From: Deinococcus gobiensis I-0
GTDB lineage: Bacteria > Deinococcota > Deinococci > Deinococcales > Deinococcaceae
Direction: 5' to 3'
DNA: 64,000 nt
Assembly (NCBI RefSeq): GCF_000252445.1
Contig: NC_017790.1
Span: 1,842,501 to 1,906,500 of the forward strand
Of the stretch, positions 16,910-29,488 are shown in pieces. Within the stretch, counting starts at the first letter, position 1. Every line of letters begins with the position of its first letter. Position numbers and translations under genes: made by a program. The notes beneath the pieces are model-generated. The model was not told where the DNA came from. It made no database searches and saw nothing but the letters and a program-made list of their open reading frames with translations.

Positions 16910-18001
16910 CTACTGCGCCTGCACCCGCCAGACGCGGCCCTCGCCGTCGTCGGTGACAAGCAGCGCGCCGTCGGGGGCGACCACGAGGTCCACGGGGCGG
17001 CCCTGGGCGGTCTGGCCCTTCAGGAAGCCGGTCATGAAGTCGCTGACCTTACCGCTCTTCGGGTCCACCTGCACCACCTTGAAACCGCTCTTGGTGCTGC
17101 GGTTCCAGCTGCCGTGCAGGGCGACGAACATCTGGCCCTTGTAGGCCGCCGGGAAGGACCCGCCGTCGTAGAAGGCCAGCCCCAGCGGGGCCGAGTGCGC
17201 CGTGGTGAGGGCGAAGGCGGGCGTGGCGTCCTGACACGTGGCGGCGCTCTTGCGGCCGAAGTCCTTGTCCCAGACCTGCGGCTGTCCGGCCTGGGTGGTG
17301 TAGCAGTAGGGCCAGCCGTAGAACCCCCCGGCCTTGAGCTTGTAGAAGCCCTCGGGCGGGATGTTGTCCCCGAGCTGGTCGCGGCCGTTGTTGGTGGCGT
17401 ACAGTGTGCCCCCGTTCCACTCGATGCCCACGGGATTGCGCAGGCCCGTGGCGTAGGGCTTGCCGTTCTTGCCGTCAGCGTCGTAGACCCACACCGAGGC
17501 GCGTTTGGTGTCGCTCTCCTCGCACACGTTGCAGGTGCTGCCGGTCGCCACGTACATCTTGCCGTCGGGGCCGAATTCGACTGTGCGCGTCCAGTGGCCG
17601 CCGCCGCCCGGCAGGCTCACGAGTTTCTGGGCGCTGCCGGTGGCCTTGGTGTCGCCGGTCTTGTAGGCGAAGCGCACCACGCCGTCGGTGTTGGCGACGT
17701 ACAGATAACCATTGTGGAAGGCCAGCCCGTGCGGCTGATTCAGGCCCGAGGCGAAGGTCGCCTTGCTGTCGGCTTTGCCATCCTTGTTGCGGTCGGGCAG
17801 CACGAGCACGGTCCCCGAGCGCGGCTCGCTCAGGAAGATGTCGCCGTTGGGGGCCACCGCCATGAAACGCGGTTGCGAGAGCCCCTCGGCGTACAGGGAC
17901 ACCTTGAAGCCGTCGGGCACCTTGAGGTCGGGGGTCTGCGCGCTCGCCACACCCAGGCCCGAGGTCGCCAGGGCAGCCGCCATCCACAGCAGTTTTCGCA
18001 T
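16910..18001 (-). CDS. Secreted PQQ-type sorbosone/glucose dehydrogenase-like beta-propeller
   Basis: Exported protein of 363 residues. The signal peptide is MRKLLWMAAALATSGLGVASA. The fold belongs to the soluble glucose/sorbosone dehydrogenase family: GFKVSLYAEGLSQPRFMAVAPNGDIF, NQPHGLAFHNGYLYVANTDGV, HWTRTVEFGPDGKMYVATGS, GLRNPVGIEWN and ALHGSWNRS. Family members oxidise sugars with PQQ, but many are of unknown substrate. A CxxC (TCNVCEES) and another cysteine pair could be disulfides. The ATG at 18001 has no obvious ribosome site. Confidence 0.82.
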   Translation of the reverse strand: MRKLLWMAAALATSGLGVASAQTPDLKVPDGFKVSLYAEGLSQPRFMAVAPNGDIFLSEPRSGTVLVLPDRNKDGKADSKATFASGLNQPHGLAFHNGYLYVANTDGVVRFAYKTGDTKATGSAQKLVSLPGGGGHWTRTVEFGPDGKMYVATGSTCNVCEESDTKRASVWVYDADGKNGKPYATGLRNPVGIEWNGGTLYATNNGRDQLGDNIPPEGFYKLKAGGFYGWPYCYTTQAGQPQVWDKDFGRKSAATCQDATPAFALTTAHSAPLGLAFYDGGSFPAAYKGQMFVALHGSWNRSTKSGFKVVQVDPKSGKVSDFMTGFLKGQTAQGRPVDLVVAPDGALLVTDDGEGRVWRVQAQ

Positions 18002-18062
18002 GATGGCATCTGAGCACGCGGCGGTGAGAGGGAGGCGGGAGGCGGGTGAAGGCCCGGCAGAC

Positions 18063-18293
18063 CTAGCGGCCCAGCAGCAGCGACACCCCGACCCCGACCA
18101 CCACGACGAGCAGCACCCCCTGCAAGAAGGTGAGGCCCACCCACGCGAAGCCACGTGCCCGCTGGGGATATGTCTCCCGGAACCACAGGGTCGCCAGGGC
18201 CCAGCCCAGTAGCAGCGGCGGAAACAGCACGGTCGCCAGCAACAGCGCGAGTTTCTGCCCGGAGGTGAAGGGCGCGTCTTCGGAGGAGAACAT
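18063..18293 (-). CDS. Small two-helix membrane protein
   Basis: A 76-residue protein with two hydrophobic segments (roughly residues 13-38 and 52-74) joined by a basic loop, RETYPQRARGF. I do not recognise the family. It lies 61 bases upstream of the sugar dehydrogenase gene on the same strand and may be co-transcribed with it. No clear ribosome site or -10 box is seen. Confidence 0.6.
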   Translation of the reverse strand: MFSSEDAPFTSGQKLALLLATVLFPPLLLGWALATLWFRETYPQRARGFAWVGLTFLQGVLLVVVVGVGVSLLLGR

Positions 18294-18352
18294 GTCTGCA
18301 CTACGGCGCGGGACGGGCCAGAGTTGCCCGCGCCGCCCTCAGATCGCCCGGT

Positions 18353-19678
<1,326 letters not shown>

Positions 19679-19827
19679 GGGCCGGAGGCTAGCGCGCGCG
19701 GCGAGGGGACCCGGGCAGGCTGCTTAGCGGGGCCGGGCGGCACAGGCGGTCCGGCCGGCCCGGCGGCGTGAGGGAGTCATGGGGACCGCTTGCCGTGGCG
19801 GCCAGCCCCCCAGCTGCCGGGCGTGTC

Positions 19828-20388
19828 CTACCGCGCCGTGTCCTTCTCCGCGGTCATCGCCACGTTGTAGGCCGCCGAGCCGCCGCGCGCGATACTCAGG
19901 GTCTGCCACTCCTGACCGCGCAGCGTCCTGACGAGCAGGATGAGCTGGTAGACGTGCCCGCTGTAGTGCGCCACCTGCCGCTGCACGGCCGCCAGGACGC
20001 TGTGCGCCTCACCCCGGATGGTCAGCTCGCGGGTCAGGTCGGCGGGGGTCAGGACGTCCAGGGCGTCCAGAAAGACAGCCCAGCCGTCCTCCCAGCGCGC
20101 GCGCAGTTCGGCAGGCGCCTCCTGGCCTTCCACGAACTCGGCGTCGCGGTCGCGGCCCGGCGTCTCGCCCTCGGCCCCCGGCGCGTAGCCGCCACGCAGC
20201 GCCCCCCAGCGCGAGTGCATGTTGCCTGCCAGGTGCGTGACGAGCACCGCCGCCGAGTTGCCCTCCGGCACGAGCGGGATGTGCCACTCCTCGGCGCGCA
20301 GTTGCGAGAGGGCTCCCTCGCCCAGAACCTTGACGCTGCGCATCCGCGCGCGCACGTCGCTCAGGTACAGCTCCGCCACTTCACTCAT
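19828..20388 (-). CDS. DinB/DUF1572-like protein
   Basis: A 186-residue four-helix protein resembling DinB-like metal-binding proteins. Histidines at LVTHLAGNMHSRWG and QRQVAHYSGHVYQL provide the expected metal triad. Members include thiol transferases and proteins of unknown role. GGAGGAGACGAA precedes the ATG at 20388, which overlaps the stop of the phosphodiesterase gene (ATGA). The two genes form an operon. Confidence 0.75.
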   Translation of the reverse strand: MSEVAELYLSDVRARMRSVKVLGEGALSQLRAEEWHIPLVPEGNSAAVLVTHLAGNMHSRWGALRGGYAPGAEGETPGRDRDAEFVEGQEAPAELRARWEDGWAVFLDALDVLTPADLTRELTIRGEAHSVLAAVQRQVAHYSGHVYQLILLVRTLRGQEWQTLSIARGGSAAYNVAMTAEKDTAR

Positions 20389-21257
20389 TTCGTCTCCTCC
20401 AGCACGGTGTTCAGCAGGTCGGGCCGGTTGGTGATGATGCCGTCCACGCCCAGCCCCACGAGCCGGCGCATCTCGGCCGGATCGTCGATGGTCCAGACCT
20501 GCACCGCCACGCCGCGCGCGTGCATGGCGCGCACGAAAGCGGGCGTGACCACCGTGACCCCGCCGCCGCGCACCGGCACCTGCGCGACCTGCCCCGGCGC
20601 GCGGGCGAGGCGCGACAAGCCCACCTTGCTCAGCAGCACCAGGGGCCGCAGCTCGCGCTCGGTCATGCTGGTCAGCACCTCGGGGCACGCGGCGCGGAAG
20701 TCGTTCAGGGCCGCGTCGCTGAAACTCGCCACGATGACCCGGCCCGTGGCTCCGGCGGCGCGCAGCTTGCGGCACAGCGGCGCGGCGAGGCTGGGCGACA
20801 CCTGCTTGATCTCGATGGTCAGGGGCAGGGCCGGCACGTCCCCCAGCAGCTCGTCCACCGTCGCCACCTGCACCCCCCGGCCCCGGAAGGGAAAGCCGCT
20901 GGCCCCGGCGGGCGTCAGGCGGTAGCCCGCGTCGGCCGCCCGCACCTGCGCCAGCGTCAGGTCGGCGATGCGGCCCGCGCGGTCGGTCAGGCGGTCCAGC
21001 GTCTCGTCGTGCGAGAGGACGAGCGCGCCGTCGCGGGTGGCGTGCATGTCGGTTTCGATCATGCCCACGCCCAGCGCGGCGGCGTTGCGGTAGGCCAGCA
21101 GGGTGTTGCTGGGCCACAGCGCCTCGCCGCCCTGGTGCGCGATGTTCAGGGGGCGCGCGCGGAGGTACGGATTGGCCGCCGCTTCCGGTTTCGGTGCCGC
21201 GCAGCCGGCCAGAAGCGTGGCCAGGCCCAACAGGGCCGCCCGCAGGAATGGACGCAT
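20385..21257 (-). CDS. Glycerophosphodiester phosphodiesterase lipoprotein
   Basis: Hydrolyses glycerophosphodiesters to glycerol-3-phosphate and an alcohol. The 290-residue protein has a lipoprotein leader ending LLAGCAAP. The TIM-barrel catalytic motifs are AHQGGEALWPSNTLLAY (HQGG replaces the common HRGG), MIETDMHATRDGALVLSHD and IEIKQ, ending in GVDGIITNRPDLL. I choose the ATG at 21257 because it starts the lipoprotein leader and CACAGT ends six bases before it. An ATG at 21401 would add about 48 residues ahead of the leader. Confidence 0.87.
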   Translation of the reverse strand: MRPFLRAALLGLATLLAGCAAPKPEAAANPYLRARPLNIAHQGGEALWPSNTLLAYRNAAALGVGMIETDMHATRDGALVLSHDETLDRLTDRAGRIADLTLAQVRAADAGYRLTPAGASGFPFRGRGVQVATVDELLGDVPALPLTIEIKQVSPSLAAPLCRKLRAAGATGRVIVASFSDAALNDFRAACPEVLTSMTERELRPLVLLSKVGLSRLARAPGQVAQVPVRGGGVTVVTPAFVRAMHARGVAVQVWTIDDPAEMRRLVGLGVDGIITNRPDLLNTVLEETK

Positions 21258-21378
21258 GGCCCTACTGTGGCGCGCACAGGTCAGCGGCGCAACTGAGACG
21301 GAACAGACGGCGGTGTTCGCCACGGGTCCGTACCCCAGATCAGGCAGCTCAGTGGGGCGTAACGTCTCAGGATGAGGC

Positions 21379-21570
21379 ATGTTCGGCGCCCGCCTTACCA
21401 CGAACCTGGGCCGTTTTGGAAGCCGCGAGGAGGCCGCTTGCCGGGGAATGACCCCGCGCCGCCACGCCTATAGCCCGGCAACCCACGCCCTGGCCCTGGA
21501 CGCCGCGGCCCGCGCCGAACGGCTGGACGGTCTGGCCTTCGGAGTGCGCGGGACAGGAAGGGAGCCGTAA
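21379..21570 (+). CDS. Possible small hypothetical protein
   Basis: A 63-residue open frame, MFGARLTTNLGRFGSREEAACRG onward, begins 122 bases upstream of the divergent phosphodiesterase and ends 28 bases before the convergent dehydrogenase. CAGGAT five bases before the ATG is only a weak -10 box. No homologue comes to mind. If not a gene, the 340-base gap 21258-21597 is empty apart from promoters. Confidence 0.3.
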   Translation: MFGARLTTNLGRFGSREEAACRGMTPRRHAYSPATHALALDAAARAERLDGLAFGVRGTGREP

Positions 21571-21597
21571 GCCCACGGCTCCCCAGCTTCCCCCTGC

Positions 21598-22815
<1,218 letters not shown>

Positions 22816-22861
22816 GGGGCGCAGTGTACCCGACCCGCCGCCGGGGACCGTCAGCCGGGAC

Positions 22862-22890
22862 TTGACAGAAGACTCAGGTGTCACTAAATT
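22862..22890 (+). promoter_or_regulatory. Consensus sigma-70 promoter of the Rrf2 gene with overlapping inverted repeat
   Basis: TTGACA, a 17-base spacer and TAAATT. The repeat TGTCA-N9-TGACA (22880-22898) spans the -10 box, so a repressor bound there would block transcription. The following GTG start is 25 bases downstream of the -10. Confidence 0.75.
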
Positions 22891-22914
22891 CATGACAGGT
22901 CAGGAGGCCTCCCC

Positions 22915-23349
22915 GTGAACCATCAGTACGCCGTCGCCGTGCATATCCTGTCGCTGCTCGACCACCAGCCCGCGTCCAGTTCGGAGGAACTGGCCGGCAG
23001 CGTGGGCGTGCATCCGGTCGTGATCCGGACCGTGACGGGCCTGCTGCGCCGCGCCGGCCTGCTGGAGACGCGCCGGGGCGTGCCGGGGGCGAGGCTCGCC
23101 CGCCCCCCGCGCGAGATCACGCTGCTCGACGTCTACCGCGCCGTGAACGCCCCCGAGCAGATGCTCAAGCACCACCCCAGGCCGAATGTCGCCTGTCCGG
23201 TGGGCGCGAACATCCAGGCGGTCCTCGACGCGACCTCGCGCCGCGCCCAGGACGCCCTGGAGGCCGAACTCGCGGCGCACAGCCTCGGGGACGTGCTGGG
23301 CGACCTCCAGACCCGCATAGAACAGATGTCCGCCCCCACCGCCGACTGA
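22915..23349 (+). CDS. Rrf2 family transcriptional regulator
   Basis: A 144-residue winged-helix regulator. The N-terminus NHQYAVAVHILSLLDHQ, the recognition helix region HPVVIRTVTGLLRRAGLLETRRG and ITLLDVYRAV are typical of the YwnA/NsrR group. Only one cysteine (ACPVG) is present, so it does not carry the three-Cys Fe-S site of IscR/NsrR. GGAGG precedes the GTG start. It lies directly upstream of a quinone-reductase-like gene with a clear operator between them; it probably represses that gene and itself. Confidence 0.85.
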   Translation: MNHQYAVAVHILSLLDHQPASSSEELAGSVGVHPVVIRTVTGLLRRAGLLETRRGVPGARLARPPREITLLDVYRAVNAPEQMLKHHPRPNVACPVGANIQAVLDATSRRAQDALEAELAAHSLGDVLGDLQTRIEQMSAPTAD

Positions 23350-23363
23350 TTTTTTTCGCCCAG

Positions 23364-23384
23364 GTGTAGATGTTTTGTCTACAC
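23364..23384. promoter_or_regulatory. Candidate Rrf2 operator GTGTAGA-N7-TCTACAC
   Basis: A perfect seven-base inverted repeat with a seven-base centre (TGTTTTG) lies 14 bases after the regulator stop and 38 bases before the next start. Its flank CAGGTGT is also found at the repeat in the regulator promoter (22876). This suggests that one protein binds both. Confidence 0.6.
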
Positions 23385-23421
23385 CCCACGCCCGCCGCCC
23401 CGCGCGGCCCAGGAGTCTCCC

Positions 23422-24279
23422 ATGACCAAGATCGCTGTTACCGCCGCCACCGGCCACCTCGGCCAGCTCACCGTGCAGGCCCTGCTCGACCGTGGGGTGC
23501 CGGCGGGCGACCTCGTCGCCATCGTGCGTGACCCCCAGAAGGCCCAGGCCATCGCCGCGCAGGGCGTGGAGGTGCGCCAGGCCGACTACACGCAGCCTGA
23601 GGGCTGGGCGCAGGCGCTCGCGGGGGTGGACCGCCTCCTGCTCATCAGCAGCAGCAGCATGGAGGACCGCGCCGGGCAGCACCGCACCGTGATCGAGGCC
23701 GCGAAGGCGGCGGGCGTGGAGCTGCTGGCCTACACCAGCCTGCTGAAGGCCGACACGGCGCAGATGTCGCTGGCCGCCGACCACCAGGCGACCGAGGCGA
23801 TCCTGAAGGAGAGCGGCGTGCCCTACGTGCTGCTGCGCAACGGCTGGTACCTGGAGAACTACAACGCGGCGCAGTCGCTGGGCGCGGGCGCGGTGCTGGG
23901 CGCGGCGGGCGAGGGCCGCATCAACGCCGCCTCGCGCCGCGACTACGCCGAGGCCGCCGCCGCCGTCCTGAGCACGGAGGGCCACGCGGGCAGGACCTAC
24001 GAACTGGGCGGCGACCAGGGCTTCACGCTGGCCGAACTGGCCGCCGAAATCGGGCGCCAGGGCGGCAAGGACGTGGCCTACCACGACCTGCCCGAAGGCG
24101 AGTACGAAAAGACCCTGGAAGGCTTCGGCCTGCCCACCCCCGTCGCGCAGATGCTCGCCAGCAGCGACAGCGGCGTGAAGCGCGGCGAACTGGCGACCGG
24201 CAGCAGCGACCTGCGCGACCTCATCGGCCGGCCCACGACCACGCTGGCCCAGGGCGTGGCCGCCCAGCTCGGCAACTGA
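23422..24279 (+). CDS. NAD(P)H-binding quinone oxidoreductase-like protein (QorB/NmrA type)
   Basis: A 285-residue atypical short-chain dehydrogenase. The nucleotide motif is TAATGHLGQLTVQALL. LLISSSSMEDRAGQHRTVIEAAKAAGV, VPYVLLRNGWYLENY and SRRDYAEAAAAVL match the QorB (YtfG) group of NADPH:quinone reductases, which lack the usual catalytic Tyr-Lys pair. AGGAGT precedes the ATG. With the adjacent Rrf2 gene and operator it looks like an inducible quinone or electrophile stress module. Confidence 0.83.
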   Translation: MTKIAVTAATGHLGQLTVQALLDRGVPAGDLVAIVRDPQKAQAIAAQGVEVRQADYTQPEGWAQALAGVDRLLLISSSSMEDRAGQHRTVIEAAKAAGVELLAYTSLLKADTAQMSLAADHQATEAILKESGVPYVLLRNGWYLENYNAAQSLGAGAVLGAAGEGRINAASRRDYAEAAAAVLSTEGHAGRTYELGGDQGFTLAELAAEIGRQGGKDVAYHDLPEGEYEKTLEGFGLPTPVAQMLASSDSGVKRGELATGSSDLRDLIGRPTTTLAQGVAAQLGN

Positions 24280-24312
24280 TCCAGCAACGTCCGGGGCCCG
24301 GAGCCCCGTGAG

Positions 24313-24358
24313 AAGGGAGAAGCCCCGACGGCCACCGAACGGTCGGGGCTTCTCCCTT
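24313..24358 (+). terminator. Terminator after the quinone reductase gene
   Basis: AAGGGAGAAGCCCCGAC pairs with GTCGGGGCTTCTCCCTT around a 12-base loop and ends in TTTC, 33 bases after the stop. Confidence 0.85.
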
Positions 24359-24478
24359 TCGGTCGGGACTGCGCTTCAGACTGGACGGACCCGCCGCCTT
24401 CGCGCCTCTTCCCCTCTCCTGTCTCCCGGGGGCATCCTGTCCCTCTGCACCTTCCGGCCATGCTCTAGGCTGGGGCGC

Positions 24479-24832
24479 GTGACCGGTCTGACCCCCAAGA
24501 CGCCCCTCCGCGAGACCACCCCAGAGCAACGGGCGCGTTCGGCCCGCACGTTCTGGATCATCCTGGTGGGGTTCGTGACGCTCGTGGGGGCGGCCGTCGC
24601 CTACGCGGCCTGGGGGGGACGGCAGGTGCGCGACTACGGGCAGGCGGTCTACGCCGCCGCGACCCGCACGCCGCCCCAGACCGCCGTGTCCTACGACGTG
24701 CCCTGCGCCCAGGTGCTGCCCGGCGTCGCCGCGCCCGGCCGGGTCCAGAGCTGCGTGGCCGAGTTCCGCAGCGGGCAGGTGGCGGTCGTGCTGTCGGCCG
24801 AGGGGGGCCGGCAGTACCGCGTGCCCCGTTGA
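24479..24832 (+). CDS. Small single-pass membrane protein of unknown function
   Basis: A 117-residue protein with one membrane helix (about residues 24-45, FWIILVGFVTLVGAAVAYAAW). An outside domain of about 70 residues has two cysteines (VPCAQ, QSCVAE) that may pair. TAGGCT ends seven bases before the GTG at 24479, so it is leaderless. No family recognised. It lies between a terminator and the catalase gene. Confidence 0.65.
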   Translation: MTGLTPKTPLRETTPEQRARSARTFWIILVGFVTLVGAAVAYAAWGGRQVRDYGQAVYAAATRTPPQTAVSYDVPCAQVLPGVAAPGRVQSCVAEFRSGQVAVVLSAEGGRQYRVPR

Positions 24833-24961
24833 GGCGACGGCCTCCGGACCGGACCGCCCTTCCGGGGGGACATCCGTGAAGCCTTTTCTCATGGCTCCGT
24901 CCCTGCTGACCGGTAGGTTAGATGTGTCCACGACGCCCTCTTTCCGCAAGGAGCAGCCCCC

Positions 24962-26566
24962 ATGAGCAGCGAAAAAGTCTTCAAGCCCAGCGAGCCCGGC
25001 GACATGCAGTCGCCCAAGTCCAGCAGCACGGTCCTGACCAACAGTGCAGGCAACCCGGTCGCCAACAACCAGAACTCGGTGACGGCCGGGCCGCGCGGCC
25101 CGGTGCTGCTTCAGGACCATCACCTGCTCGAGCGCATGGCGATCTTCAACCGTGAGCGCGTGCCCGAGCGCGTGGTGCATGCCAAGGGCAGCGGGGCCTT
25201 CGGGACCTTCACGGTGACGGCCGACATCACGAAGTACACCAACGCCGCGCTGTTCAGCGAGGTGGGCAAGCAGTGCCGCATGCTCGCGCGCTTCTCGACC
25301 GTGGCGGGCGAGCACGGCTTCGCCGACACGGTGCGTGACCCGCGCGGCTTCTCGCTGAAGTTCTATACCGAGGAAGGCAACTGGGACATGGTCGGCAACA
25401 ACACGCCCGTGTTCTTCGTGCGCGACGGCATCAAGTTCCAGGACTTCATCCACTCGCAGAAGCGCCACCCCGTGACCGACCGCCGCAGCGAGACGATGAT
25501 GTTCGACTTCTGGAGCCTGAGCCCCGAGAGCATGCACCAAGTCGTGTACATGTTCGGGGACCGGGGCATTCCGCGCAGCTACCGCCACATGAACGGCTAC
25601 AGCAGCCACACCTACAGCCTGTGGAACGACGCGGGCGAGCGCTACTACGTCAAGTGGCACTTCCACACCCAGCAGGGCGTGCAGAACCTGACCGAGGACG
25701 AGGCGACCGAGATCGCGGGCAAGAACCCCGACTTCCACCGCCAGGACCTGTTCTCGGCCATCGAGAAGGGCGACTACCCCAAATGGAAGGTCAGCATCCA
25801 GGTGATGCCCGAGGCCGAGGCCGAGACCTACCACATCCACCCCTTCGACCTGACGAAGACCTGGCCGCACGCCGACTACCCCCTGATGGAAGTGGGCGAG
25901 TTCGAGCTCAATGAGAACCCGGTGAACTTCTTCGCGCAGATCGAGCAGTCGGCCTTCGAGCCGAGCAACGCGCCGCGCGGTTTCGGGTTCAGCCCCGACA
26001 AGATGCTCCAGGCCCGCCTGATGAGCTACGCCGACGCCCACCGCTACCGCATCGGCGTGAACTACGCGGCGCTGCCGGTCAACCACGCCGTCTCGCCGGT
26101 CCACACCTACCACAAGGACGGCCAGACGCACTTCGACCTCAACCAGGGCGGCCAGCCGGTGTACGAGCCCAACTCCTTCGGTGGCCCGGTACAGGACGAC
26201 CAGCGTCCCGCCGAGCCTGCCCTGCGCATCGACGGCAACGCCGCGCGCTACGACTGGCCCAAGACCGACGAGGACTACTTCGCGCAGCCCGGCGAACTGT
26301 TCCGCCTGCTGGACGAGGCCGAGCAGGGCCGTATGTACGACAACTTCGCCCGGCACCTGGGCGGCGCGCCGGACTTCATCCAGCAGCGTTACCTGGGCCT
26401 GCTCGACAAGGTGGACCCCAAGCTGGGCGCGGGCGTGCGCGTCAGCCTGAAGAAGCCCGAGTTCACGGCCGAGCCGGAGATCCGGACCATCCTGACCGAA
26501 AAGCACACCAACGCGGCGGGGGGCACCCAGCGGCCCCAGCGTGACGCCGTGGGCGCGGACGACTGA
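24962..26566 (+). CDS. Monofunctional heme catalase
   Basis: Decomposes hydrogen peroxide; the 534-residue protein is a small-subunit type catalase with a C-terminal extension. The distal His is in VVHAKGSGAFG, the distal Asn in VGNNTPVFF, and the proximal heme tyrosine in RLMSYADAHRYRIG. The first 45 residues are hydrophilic and Ser/Asn-rich without a signal peptide. AAGGAGC precedes the ATG. Catalase contributes to the oxidative resistance of this group of bacteria. Confidence 0.95.
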   Translation: MSSEKVFKPSEPGDMQSPKSSSTVLTNSAGNPVANNQNSVTAGPRGPVLLQDHHLLERMAIFNRERVPERVVHAKGSGAFGTFTVTADITKYTNAALFSEVGKQCRMLARFSTVAGEHGFADTVRDPRGFSLKFYTEEGNWDMVGNNTPVFFVRDGIKFQDFIHSQKRHPVTDRRSETMMFDFWSLSPESMHQVVYMFGDRGIPRSYRHMNGYSSHTYSLWNDAGERYYVKWHFHTQQGVQNLTEDEATEIAGKNPDFHRQDLFSAIEKGDYPKWKVSIQVMPEAEAETYHIHPFDLTKTWPHADYPLMEVGEFELNENPVNFFAQIEQSAFEPSNAPRGFGFSPDKMLQARLMSYADAHRYRIGVNYAALPVNHAVSPVHTYHKDGQTHFDLNQGGQPVYEPNSFGGPVQDDQRPAEPALRIDGNAARYDWPKTDEDYFAQPGELFRLLDEAEQGRMYDNFARHLGGAPDFIQQRYLGLLDKVDPKLGAGVRVSLKKPEFTAEPEIRTILTEKHTNAAGGTQRPQRDAVGADD

Positions 26567-26587
26567 AGCCGGAACTCTCTTGAAAAG

Positions 26588-26620
26588 GGGGACGAAGGGA
26601 CCGCAAGTTCCTTCGTCCCC
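26588..26620 (+). terminator. Catalase terminator
   Basis: GGGGACGAAGGGA pairs with TTCCTTCGTCCCC (one wobble or mismatch) 21 bases after the stop. Confidence 0.8.
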
Positions 26621-26683
26621 TCGCTGTGCAGACTGTAGGCGCGGCCTTTTCCCGCAGCCCCCCGGACCCGTTACCCTGTAAGC

Positions 26684-27907
<1,224 letters not shown>

Positions 27908-27924
27908 GGGGGCGAGCACCGCAG

Positions 27925-27960
27925 GCGGGCACCCCGGCCAGACTGGACCGGGGTGCCCGC
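27925..27960. terminator. Shared convergent terminator
   Basis: GCGGGCACCCCGG pairs with CCGGGGTGCCCGC, followed by AATTCTT, between nspC and the leftward DUF4384 gene. Confidence 0.8.
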
Positions 27961-28052
27961 AATTCTTGACCCGGCCCACCCGCGCACAATGCGGGCAGAC
28001 GGCGGGAGAGGGTGGGGGCCTGTGCCCCCAGCGGAAGGTCGGGAGAAGGGGT

Positions 28053-29339
28053 TTACTTGCGGTAGACCTTGGGGACGCCGTTTACGGTGCGGATGGTGCC
28101 GCCCTCGAAGTCAGCCGCCCAGGCCCCACCGATCTGGTACTGGTCACGGGTGGGGAAGCCCAGGAAGCTGCCCGAACCGCCCAGCCCCTGATAGGTCTTG
28201 AGGACCGCGCCCTGGAGCCAGAAGGTGCCGTACTTCTCGGTGCCGTACAGCGCCCCGTTCTGGAAGAAGCCGTACAGGCCGGTCGTGCCGTAGGGGTTGC
28301 GGGGAATGACCTTCTCGTCGCCGGCGGCCCAGCCCAGGCGGCTCGGCGGGCGGGTCGCGCCGTTCTCGGCATTCGCCAGGGCGAGGTAGCGCTCCAGCAG
28401 GCGGCCGTGGACCGCGTAACTGCGGCTCGACCCGTTGGCGTGCAGCAGGATGGCCTGCCCATAGGCCCCGACCCCCGCGAACTTCTGCCACCAGCCGTCG
28501 CCCCAGGGCACGGCGTAGGTCGTGGCGTTGCCCAGGCTCTTCTCGCCCTGGAGGCGGCTGTAGGCCTCGACCATCGCCTGATCGAAGGTGCCGTCCTGGC
28601 GCTGCCCAGGCTGGATGCGCGCGGTGGGCTGCGGCGTGGGCGCGGGCTGGGTGACGGGCTGGGTGGGCTGGGCCGGCGTCGTGGGCGCGGGCGTGACCGT
28701 ATTGGGCGTCTCGGTGATGGTGCCGGTCGAGGTGGTGCCGCCCGCATTCGCGTTGCCGCCGCCATTGCCCACACGGAACAGCGCCACGTCGGTCCCCCAG
28801 GCGTCGCCCGGCAGCGGGGTCACGATGACGCTCAGGGCGCGGGCGAGGTTGTCCTGCCCCTGGAGGCGCACCTGCGCGAAGCCCTGCTCGCCGGCGAAGC
28901 GCGCGATGTCGTCGATGTTCAGTTCCCGGGTGCTGGCGAGCGCCAGCAGCTTGTCCTGGCCGTTCGGGCCACCCACGCTCAGCGAGTAGTCGGCCCCCGC
29001 ACCGGGGAACACGCGGTTGGTGTTCGCCTTGACGAAGTTGCTCCGGCCGTTCTCGCCCGCTTCGTAACCGTTGGGGAAGAACAGGTCGATCTGGCCGTCG
29101 GCGTTCACGTTGAACAGGTACACGTAGGCGTCCTGCGAGGTCCGCACGCCCACCCGGATCGCCTCGCCCTTGCGGTACACCGGGTTGCCGCCCCCGTTGG
29201 GATCGCGGTTGACCCATACCTTCACCTGCGGCCCCGTCTCGACGGGGTTCACGATGATGCTCTGGGCGCTGATGCGCGGAGCGGCGAACGCGCCGCTGCT
29301 CAGGCCCAGCAGGGCCGTCATGGCGATGACTTTGTTCAT
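28053..29339 (-). CDS. Secreted DUF4384 protein with LGFP repeats
   Basis: An exported 428-residue protein. The signal peptide ends at GAFA. The DUF4384 domain covers roughly residues 35-195 (VYRKGEAIRVGVRTSQDAYVYLFNVNADGQIDLFFPN). A Thr/Pro/Gln-rich linker (about 205-245) leads to a C-terminal region with LGFP-type repeats (LGFPTRDQ, GGAWAADFEGGTI). LGFP repeats are known from cell-wall proteins, so a surface role is likely, but no activity can be assigned. TAGGTT ends six bases before the ATG, so it is leaderless. Confidence 0.8.
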   Translation of the reverse strand: MNKVIAMTALLGLSSGAFAAPRISAQSIIVNPVETGPQVKVWVNRDPNGGGNPVYRKGEAIRVGVRTSQDAYVYLFNVNADGQIDLFFPNGYEAGENGRSNFVKANTNRVFPGAGADYSLSVGGPNGQDKLLALASTRELNIDDIARFAGEQGFAQVRLQGQDNLARALSVIVTPLPGDAWGTDVALFRVGNGGGNANAGGTTSTGTITETPNTVTPAPTTPAQPTQPVTQPAPTPQPTARIQPGQRQDGTFDQAMVEAYSRLQGEKSLGNATTYAVPWGDGWWQKFAGVGAYGQAILLHANGSSRSYAVHGRLLERYLALANAENGATRPPSRLGWAAGDEKVIPRNPYGTTGLYGFFQNGALYGTEKYGTFWLQGAVLKTYQGLGGSGSFLGFPTRDQYQIGGAWAADFEGGTIRTVNGVPKVYRK

Positions 29340-29449
29340 GCGGGCAACCTAGGCCCCCAAGCTGACGACGAACTGAATTTCCCCGTGTGGGCGCGGCTTC
29401 TCAAGAGGAATTAAAGAAGACGGCGGCCAGATGTCCCCCGGATGAACCC

Positions 29450-29488
29450 GGCCTGACCGCCCCCTGAGCCGGGGGGTGGATTCAGGCC
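29450..29488 (-). terminator. DUF554 gene terminator overlapping its stop codon
   Basis: On the minus strand GGCCTGA and TCAGGCC enclose an inner CCCCCC/GGGGG stem. The upstream arm includes the stop codon at 29482-29484. Confidence 0.6.
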
